Assembly: GCA_043777755.1 (NCBI GenBank)
Contig: JAYWHK010000108.1
Coordinates: 1-29,196, forward strand
Source: CANHEE01 sp043777755
GTDB lineage: Bacteria; Bacteroidota; Bacteroidia; Chitinophagales; Saprospiraceae
Reading direction: 5' to 3'
Length of the DNA: 29,196 bases
Shown here in pieces: positions 24,062 through 29,196 of the stretch. The notes beneath the pieces are model-generated. The model did not search any database. It had not been told where the DNA came from and was given only the letters and a program-made list of their open reading frames with translations. Every line of letters starts with the position of its first letter. Within the stretch, counting starts at the first letter, position 1. The position numbers and the translations under genes were made by a program.

Positions 24062-25315
24062 ATGGAAAATATTGCACTTTATACACATCAAACAGATTTA
24101 GATGTATTAAAAAACCTTCTTGAACTTTATTTTGGAAAAGTAAAAGAAGCAAATCGGACTGCCCGCAGCGCATCTTTTAGCGTTGCCGTTGGCAAAACAC
24201 TTTTTTCAAAGGGAAAAACCTTAACTTTCAATTGTCGGCAGCGTGAAAACTACGATTATCAACTCAATGAAGCAACTGATGCTATTACTCAGAATTTGGT
24301 CGGCATGAGCAATATGGTGCATCAGTTGGAATTAAAAAATAAAGATACTTGGGACAAAATGTTGGCAAAATTAGCAACGATTAATACCGAGATTGCTGTT
24401 TTGGCAGAGCCAAATTTTATGGCACAGTTTAGCCCTGGCTTAAATATGATTGTCAAAAGTCTTGATGCAATTGTTTTTTCTGGTCAAAACAATCTTTTCC
24501 CGAATGCCATTACACAAGGTTTTTACAATAGAGATTTAGAATTTTTATTTGATTTGGCAAAAAATGAAAGCACCAATAGCTTAGATGTTGCTATTAAAAG
24601 CACTTTTTTTGATCGTCACTTATCTGCTTTCGAGGAAGACAATAATACGGAAATTAGTGAAAGACAACAGGCTCGCAAAGCTGGCGCAATGGAAATGCTA
24701 CAACAAATGAGTATTCCCGTGAACGGTGGCTTACCTTTTACGCCCAATGCTTCAGAAGTAAAAATGCGCTCCCAAGACGAAATTATAGACCGTGCTTTAG
24801 CAATTTTTATTTGCAGCGTCAAAGCTGAAGGAGGCGATATTGAGCAATCAAAATTAGAAGAAATTGGCAATGGTTTGGGCATTTTAGATAAATTGTCGCC
24901 AAAAGAAAAAGCATTTTTCTACAACGAAACGAATGATGAACATCTGAGAATTAATACTTTATGGCATTACGAAGCACTTTGGACATTGTTTTGGGCATTG
25001 GGTTTTATCAATGAACAATACGCTGCGCCTACGCAAATTTGCCCAGTAGAAGAAATTGCTAAATTTGTCATTTCAAACGGTGCTGACGGCATGAGAAAAA
25101 TGGCAAAATTAAGAGATACTGATACGATTTTAGACCAATTGGATTTGACGTATCGTTGCCATTGGGCGGTTGTCAATGCTCGAATCAAAGGACAAGAATC
25201 TCCAGCTGGTCTTGAACCAGGCATCGTTTATGAACGCCACTACGCACTTAATTGGCTGACTTGTTTCCAAAATGAAGACAACGTACTTTGGGACGATGTA
25301 AATACGCCAACTTAA
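24062..25315 (+). CDS. DUF4272-domain protein
   Basis: A 417-residue cytoplasmic protein. The second half, about residues 205-417, matches the DUF4272 family as I know it: RSQDEIIDRALAIFICSVKAE near the front, LWHYEALWTLFWALGF in the middle, and the distinctive end CHWAVVNARIKGQ ... PGIVYERHYALNWL ... WDDVNTPT. The first 200 residues form an alpha/beta region with a helical stretch (MVHQLELKNKDTWDKMLAKL) that I do not recognise. No catalytic function is established for DUF4272. Its TAA overlaps the ATG of the next gene by one base (TAATG), which suggests translational coupling with the transporter. Confidence 0.85.
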   Translation: MENIALYTHQTDLDVLKNLLELYFGKVKEANRTARSASFSVAVGKTLFSKGKTLTFNCRQRENYDYQLNEATDAITQNLVGMSNMVHQLELKNKDTWDKMLAKLATINTEIAVLAEPNFMAQFSPGLNMIVKSLDAIVFSGQNNLFPNAITQGFYNRDLEFLFDLAKNESTNSLDVAIKSTFFDRHLSAFEEDNNTEISERQQARKAGAMEMLQQMSIPVNGGLPFTPNASEVKMRSQDEIIDRALAIFICSVKAEGGDIEQSKLEEIGNGLGILDKLSPKEKAFFYNETNDEHLRINTLWHYEALWTLFWALGFINEQYAAPTQICPVEEIAKFVISNGADGMRKMAKLRDTDTILDQLDLTYRCHWAVVNARIKGQESPAGLEPGIVYERHYALNWLTCFQNEDNVLWDDVNTPT

Positions 25316-26196
25316 TGATTAAATATAAAGGAATAGGATATATGTTGATTGCGTCGTTTGGTTTTGCAGCGATGGGTCTTTTTGTAAAAAAATTAGGGCA
25401 TGACTTTGATTCTGTACAGATTGTGCTGTTTCGGAACTTGACAGGTGTCGCATTTATCCTATTTTCTATTTTAACAAAACCGCTAAAAAATGAAGGTGGT
25501 AAACCTTTGCTGCTACTTTTCAGAGGTCTTATTGGAACAATCTCTCTCTATGCTTTTGCTTATAACCTTACGCATACGAGCCTTGGCGAGGCTTTTACTT
25601 TTTATCAAACATCTACTTTTTTCATTGCTTTTTTCTCACATTTTTTTCTACACCAACACCTCAATCGCAGTGGTTGGCTGGCATTAATCGTAGGTTTTTT
25701 AGGAATTATCGTCATTTTCAGACCAGACATTGCACTTTTTCGTATCAATAATCTTATGGGATTGATTAATGGAGGATTGTCCGCTGCTGCCTATTTGTCC
25801 GTGAGTGAATTAAAAAAATACTATGAAACAAGAAGCATCGTTTTATCGTTTATGTGTTGGGGCATTTTACTGCCACTAATTTCGATGATTATTGGTCATT
25901 ACAATTACAACCCAGCCCTTGATTTTATGCTTTCACAACCTAAAGTGCCATCAATTCATCATCTTTTTGATATTGTAGCAGTTGGTTTTGCAGCACTGAT
26001 TGGTCAATTTTATGCGACACAGGCTTATGGCATAGAAAAAGCAGGCATTGTATCAGCGATTAGCTATTCCAATATTGTTTTCTCGATTTTTTTAGGGCTT
26101 TTAGTAGGCGATAAATTTCCTGATGCGCTTACTTTTTTAGGAATGACACTGATTGTCGTAAGTGGTTTGATGGTGTCGTTGGGGAAGAGAGAGTAA
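25315..26196 (+). CDS. EamA/DMT-family transporter
   Basis: A 293-residue inner-membrane protein with ten predicted helices in two five-helix EamA halves. The first half runs from YMLIASFGFAAMGLFVKKL to LIVGFLGIIVIFRP, the second from LMGLINGGLSAAAYLSVSEL to GMTLIVVSGLMVSL. The IIVIFRP(D) turn after helix 5 and the ATQAYGIEKAGIVSAISYSNIVFS helix are typical of drug/metabolite exporters of the RhaT/EamA group. The substrate is unknown. I start at ATG 25315, overlapping the previous stop by one base; an earlier in-frame ATG at 25288 would add nine polar residues inside the upstream gene. It is followed by a MITE-like element at 26202. Confidence 0.9.
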   Translation: MIKYKGIGYMLIASFGFAAMGLFVKKLGHDFDSVQIVLFRNLTGVAFILFSILTKPLKNEGGKPLLLLFRGLIGTISLYAFAYNLTHTSLGEAFTFYQTSTFFIAFFSHFFLHQHLNRSGWLALIVGFLGIIVIFRPDIALFRINNLMGLINGGLSAAAYLSVSELKKYYETRSIVLSFMCWGILLPLISMIIGHYNYNPALDFMLSQPKVPSIHHLFDIVAVGFAALIGQFYATQAYGIEKAGIVSAISYSNIVFSIFLGLLVGDKFPDALTFLGMTLIVVSGLMVSLGKRE

Positions 26197-26201
26197 GAGT
26201 T

Positions 26202-26370
26202 CATAACAAATTTACGTCGAATTACAAAAAATTTATCCTTGTGTAAGTTTTCCGTAATTCGAGAGTCGAGAGTCGAAAAATCAGTCTTTATTTTCGACTA
26301 TCGACTCTCGAATTACAAAGAATTTGATAATAATTCCAAAAGCTATAAAATAAACTGTAAATTTGTTATG
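26202..26370. mobile_element. MITE-like element with 14-bp terminal inverted repeats
   Basis: CATAACAAATTTAC (26202-26215) and GTAAATTTGTTATG (26357-26370) are perfect inverted repeats at the ends of a 169-base segment. Inside is a 26-bp inverted repeat with one mismatch (26254-26279 and 26291-26316; GAGAGTCGAGAGTCGAAAA on the left arm). TCGAATTAC also recurs at 26217-26225. There is no coding capacity. No convincing target duplication was found. It separates the EamA gene from paaG. Confidence 0.65.
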
Positions 26371-26412
26371 TCTCAAATTAAAAGACTTATTGACTTAAAA
26401 GACTATCATAAT

Positions 26413-27189
26413 ATGAATACAAATTTTGAAGTAAAAGAAAATGGTGTGGCGATTATCACACTGGGTCGCCCAAAAGTTTTCAATAGTTTTAACAGTGAAA
26501 TGGCACAAGAAGTACAATCTCTATTGGAAAAATGCCACGAAGAAAGCCATATTCGAGCTGTTGTTTTGACAGGTGAAGGGAGAGCCTTTTGTGCAGGGCA
26601 AGATTTACAGGAAATTATCGCACCCGATGGTCCACCTTTGAGCAAAATCTTAACAGACAATTACAATCCAATTGTCCGTCAAATTCGACAATTGCAAAAG
26701 CCCGTCATAGCACTGGTGAATGGTGTTGCGGCTGGCGCAGGGGCAAACCTTGCCTTGGCTTGCGACATTGTAATTGCAGCAAAATCAGCAAGTTTCATTC
26801 AAGCTTTTTCAAAAATTGGTCTGATTCCAGACAGCGGCGGAACGTATTTTTTACCTCGTTTGATAGGTTTTCAAAAAGCATCGGCTTTGATGATGTTGGC
26901 AGATAAAATCAGTGCCGAAGAAGCCGAAAGACTTGGTATGATTTACAAGTTTTTTGAAGATGAGGTCTTTATGGAAGAAGGCATGAAAATAGCCAATCAA
27001 TTGGCTGCAATGCCTACTCAGGCACTTTGGCTCACCAAAAAAGCACTCAACGAGTCCATGTCGAATACCTTGTCAGCGCAGTTGGTTCTGGAGGATAAAC
27101 TCCAAACACAAGCCGGCGAAACAAGTGACTACAAAGAAGGCGTCAATGCTTTTTTGGAAAAAAGACCAGCAATTTTTGAAGGAAAATAA
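26413..27189 (+). CDS. paaG: PaaG-type enoyl-CoA isomerase
   Basis: A 258-residue crotonase-fold protein. Phenylacetate pathway PaaG isomerises ring-epoxide CoA to the oxepin-CoA and also moves double bonds in the downstream intermediates. The oxyanion regions are FCAGQDL at 59-65 and GAGANLAL at 108-115. The two glutamates of the hydratases are absent (N112 and F132), while D140 in LIPDSGG, the PaaG catalytic acid, is present. The C-terminus SDYKEGVNAFLEKRPAIFEGK-like segment closely follows E. coli PaaG. The ATG at 26413 gives the family N-terminus; the frame continues 58 codons upstream but through the MITE-like repeat. No other paa gene is near, so it may be a scattered part of the pathway or act in fatty-acid metabolism. 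Confidence 0.88.
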   Translation: MNTNFEVKENGVAIITLGRPKVFNSFNSEMAQEVQSLLEKCHEESHIRAVVLTGEGRAFCAGQDLQEIIAPDGPPLSKILTDNYNPIVRQIRQLQKPVIALVNGVAAGAGANLALACDIVIAAKSASFIQAFSKIGLIPDSGGTYFLPRLIGFQKASALMMLADKISAEEAERLGMIYKFFEDEVFMEEGMKIANQLAAMPTQALWLTKKALNESMSNTLSAQLVLEDKLQTQAGETSDYKEGVNAFLEKRPAIFEGK

Positions 27190-27210
27190 GAGATATTGGA
27201 TATTAGGTAT

Positions 27211-27633
27211 TTACCAAGCTGCCAATTTCAGATTGATAGTAAGTGTTTTATCCTCTATTAAGATTTTTGCTTCGTCAAATGTTGGCGCACGGAACTTGGG
27301 CCTTACGCTATTTGAAAAAGTGTAAGGCTCTTGCGGAATGCCCATCACATTTTTGTCCAAAACTTGATTTCCATTGTAGTCTTGAAAAATAGCGATGGCA
27401 TACGTGCCTTGTGGAAGGTAAAATTCTACTTGTTGGTTTTCTAATTTTGCCTTTACTACTTGTGTCGCATAATGCGTTTTACTCAAATAATTTTCTTTGA
27501 CATGAACTGCTACAAAAAGACTACCTGTATTTGGCTTAATGCCACCTACATTGATAAAAAGATTGCTTTTTTGAGCAAAAATAACATTGCAAAAGATTGA
27601 CAATGCGATAATTAAGAGATTTTTGAGCATCAT
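27211..27633 (-). CDS. Secreted DUF2141-domain protein
   Basis: A 140-residue exported protein with a signal peptide ending NVIFAQ. The mature part is one DUF2141 domain: a first strand (NLFINVGGIKPNTGSLFVAV), the YLPQGTYAIAIFQDYNGNQVLDKNVMG segment with its calcium-site-like D-x-N-x-N-x-x-L-D, then IPQEPYTFSNSVRPKFRAPTFDEAKI. All conserved elements of the family are present. The function of DUF2141 is unknown. The start is ATG 27633 or 27630 (consecutive Met). It is convergent with paaG, 21 bases apart. It might share transcription with xisHI to its right, with 43 bases between. Confidence 0.9.
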   Translation of the reverse strand: MMLKNLLIIALSIFCNVIFAQKSNLFINVGGIKPNTGSLFVAVHVKENYLSKTHYATQVVKAKLENQQVEFYLPQGTYAIAIFQDYNGNQVLDKNVMGIPQEPYTFSNSVRPKFRAPTFDEAKILIEDKTLTINLKLAAW

Positions 27634-27676
27634 ATAAAAGTAAAATTCACTTTGTTTATTTTGTGTTTTTTAATGA

Positions 27677-28012
27677 CTACGCCAATGCAAAATCAGAATA
27701 TTCACGCATTTTGGGAGAAAGGAAACCTAAGACAATTTCGTTGGTACTGATGCCTCGTTCCATAAAAAACTGCCCTAAATCTATTTCTGTCATATTCCGT
27801 TGTATCCAGATTTTGTCATTAATAATGTCAATATGAATAGGACAATCATGGACAAATTTTTTGTTATCCCAACCAATGGTAACGACTTGATAACGATGAT
27901 TTTCTTTATCGGCAATCAATTGATTTTCTGCATTAATGTTAGAATAGCGAATTTTGGTATAGTCATTTAAGATTTCTAAAATTGCTTTTTGATATTTTTT
28001 TATTTTAGCCAT
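27677..28012 (-). CDS. xisI: XisI-family protein
   Basis: A 111-residue protein matching XisI, named as an fdxN-element excision controlling factor of heterocyst-forming cyanobacteria. The visible family features are YQVVTIGWDNKKFVHDCPIH near the middle, the IWIQRNMTEIDLGQFFMERGI segment and the end IVLGFLSPKMREYSDFALA. XisI is almost always encoded just after XisH, as here; the two reading frames overlap by 13 bases. The role outside excision is not established; many genomes carry xisHI without an fdxN element. A DNA-linked or toxin-antitoxin-like pair has to be considered, but this is inference. Confidence 0.9.
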   Translation of the reverse strand: MAKIKKYQKAILEILNDYTKIRYSNINAENQLIADKENHRYQVVTIGWDNKKFVHDCPIHIDIINDKIWIQRNMTEIDLGQFFMERGISTNEIVLGFLSPKMREYSDFALA

Positions 28013-28413
28013 GATAAAGTAGATATTAAAGAAGGTTCATAAATAATGACTTTGATTTTATTGTTTCTAAAAACCCGTTGCACCAATGTTTCCTCTCCAT
28101 AATCTTCGTAAGTATCGGCAGGAATAGCAAGGTATAAAGTTCTTTCAACTTCCATTTCTTCCAAAGCTTCTCGATAAACAATATATTGTCCAACAGCTTC
28201 GTGAAAGGCTGTGATAAAAGAAGATTTACTAAAAGTTTTCACCTCAACGGCAATCTTCTCACCATTTCGTTCTGCACCAATTAGTTTTTCTGCACCCAAA
28301 TCAATATGTATTGGTATTCGTCCAATTTTCAAATACAAAGGATCGTCTGATATAAACCAACCTTCTTGTTCTAAGGCTTGGCGTACTTCTTGATGAAATT
28401 TATCTCTTGCCAT
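28000..28413 (-). CDS. xisH: XisH-family protein (PD-(D/E)xK nuclease-like)
   Basis: A 137-residue protein matching XisH. The start MARDKFHQEVRQALEQEGW and the segment IHIDLGAEKLIGAERNGEKI are typical. The core has a restriction-endonuclease-like pattern, D38 in IDLGAE and E57-x-K59 in IAVEVKTF, that is D-x(18)-E-x-K, so nuclease activity is plausible though not shown for the family as far as I know. GQYIVYREALEE and RTLYLAIP complete the fold. It lies directly upstream of xisI and overlaps it, so the two are translationally coupled. The family is best known in cyanobacteria; its occurrence here points to horizontal exchange. No recombinase such as XisF is in the window. Confidence 0.92.
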   Translation of the reverse strand: MARDKFHQEVRQALEQEGWFISDDPLYLKIGRIPIHIDLGAEKLIGAERNGEKIAVEVKTFSKSSFITAFHEAVGQYIVYREALEEMEVERTLYLAIPADTYEDYGEETLVQRVFRNNKIKVIIYEPSLISTLSWLK

Positions 28414-28472
28414 TCTTTTTTACACAAAAATACTACTTTTCAATATATTTTCAAGACTATTGAAAAAAAATT

Positions 28473-29087
28473 CTATTTTTCCTCTAATAAAATATCAATA
28501 TCTTCTAAAAATTTCGTTACCGCTTCGTCAATTGTACCATCGGCTGCAGCTCTGACTCGGCGTTTTTTATCTACTAAAATGATATAACCACTATGGTCAA
28601 AACCACCAGGCGCAGTTGCATCTTCTTGTGCAACACTCGCATAATAAAACGCAATATCATAGATTTTTGTTTTATCACCTGTCACCAAATTCCATTTCGG
28701 AGCAGAAATACCTAATTTTTCAGCATAATTTTTTAATCGCCCAACAGTATCGTGCTTGGGGTCAATCGTATGCGAAAGCAACACAACATTCGGATTGTCC
28801 TTGTATTTTTCCAAAACACGTAGCATATTTTTTTTCACTTTTGGGCAAATCGTTGGGCAATGCGTAAAGAAAAAATCAGCAATGTATATTTTGCCTTCGT
28901 AATCTTTGTGCGTCACTATTTGACTGTCTTGATTGACAAACGAAAAGTCTGGAATTGTCTGGAAAATTGTATCGCCATTTTTAAATTCCCGTTCTCCAAA
29001 AATCGGTAAAACACGTGTTTTTTGACAAGAACTCATCAAAAAACAAGCAAAAAAGGCAAAAAATATTAAAAAATTTAATTTTTTCAT
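28473..29087 (-). CDS. Sco1/SenC-type copper chaperone lipoprotein
   Basis: A 204-residue lipoprotein. The lipobox LMSSC gives C21 as the lipidated residue. The thioredoxin-fold domain carries the copper site C77-P-T-I-C81 in FFTHCPTICP and H165 in GGFDHSGYI, the CxxxC...H set that Sco1/SenC uses to deliver copper to the CuA centre of cytochrome c oxidase. Other family segments are DFSFVNQDSQIVT, KIYIADFFF and LLSHTIDPKHDTVGRLKNYA. It therefore acts at the outer face of the inner membrane or in the periplasm. The start ATG 29087 is followed at once by the lipoprotein signal. A copy of the 107-bp hairpin element lies immediately upstream (29090), so any promoter must be inside or beyond it. 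Confidence 0.93.
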   Translation of the reverse strand: MKKLNFLIFFAFFACFLMSSCQKTRVLPIFGEREFKNGDTIFQTIPDFSFVNQDSQIVTHKDYEGKIYIADFFFTHCPTICPKVKKNMLRVLEKYKDNPNVVLLSHTIDPKHDTVGRLKNYAEKLGISAPKWNLVTGDKTKIYDIAFYYASVAQEDATAPGGFDHSGYIILVDKKRRVRAAADGTIDEAVTKFLEDIDILLEEK

Positions 29088-29089
29088 AA

Positions 29090-29196
29090 GATAAAATTAT
29101 TTGATATTAAACACATAGGAATATAGGACACATAGTATTGAAAATCAATGTTCTATGTGTCCTATATTCCTATGTGTTTATTTTGTCCACGCACTT
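29090..29196 (-). repeat. 107-bp hairpin element, copy 2 (inverted)
   Basis: The reverse-orientation partner of 7826-7932: the same outer flanks reversed and a perfect 27-bp stem (29109-29135 and 29153-29179). Two base changes in the left arm relative to copy 1 (AACATAGAA becomes AATATAGGA) are both matched by complementary changes in the right arm. It may extend past the window end. Confidence 0.85.

Noticed and set aside
26239..26412. N-terminal extension of PaaG by 58 residues.
   Set aside because: The extension is encoded by the MITE-like repeat and its flank; the family N-terminus begins at ATG 26413.

Overview
The window is low-GC chromosomal DNA from a member of the Bacteroidota, most likely a gliding or surface-adhesive Cytophagales-like lineage. 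I infer this from four things: start-proximal promoter boxes of the TAnnTTTG type (several TAccTTTG), weak or absent Shine-Dalgarno sequences, secreted proteins built from SdrD_B-like and SprB-like repeats, and a metalloprotease with a type A type-IX-secretion sorting domain. The exact genus cannot be read from the sequence. No rRNA, tRNA, CRISPR array or transposase was seen.

Layout. 1-5.9 kb: a secreted unknown (minus), dinB (plus) convergent with a small S4 RNA-binding protein (minus), then a 0.9 kb gene-poor stretch holding a candidate structured RNA and a 44-residue membrane peptide gene. These two share a repeated upstream element at identical spacing. A large helical unknown and a HEAT-repeat protein follow. 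6-7.7 kb: a secreted CotH-family protein with a strong terminator. 8.2-15.8 kb: a surface-protein island of four secreted proteins. Two are paralogous SdrD_B proteins with duplicated promoters, one is a single Ig-like domain protein, and one carries four nearly identical 225-bp SprB repeats. The island ends at a bidirectional terminator. 15.9-17.5 kb: an M43-type secreted protease (minus). 17.9-18.8 kb: mdh. 18.8-20.2 kb: a repeat-rich region around a small outer-membrane-like protein. 20.2-21.2 kb: a polyprenyl diphosphate synthase (minus). 21.4-27.2 kb: a plus-strand run of a DUF6427-like membrane protein, purQ, an alpha/beta hydrolase, a DUF4272 protein, an EamA transporter and paaG. 27.2-29.1 kb: a minus-strand group of a DUF2141 protein, xisI/xisH and a Sco1-type copper chaperone.

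The core genes are unrelated housekeeping functions. The accessory interest lies in the surface-protein island, the intergenic RNA and small-protein region with its duplicated control element, XisH/XisI outside cyanobacteria, and several families of palindromic intergenic repeats. One of these families is a 107-bp hairpin element present in two inverted copies whose centre is flipped relative to its flanks and whose arms differ by compensated changes.
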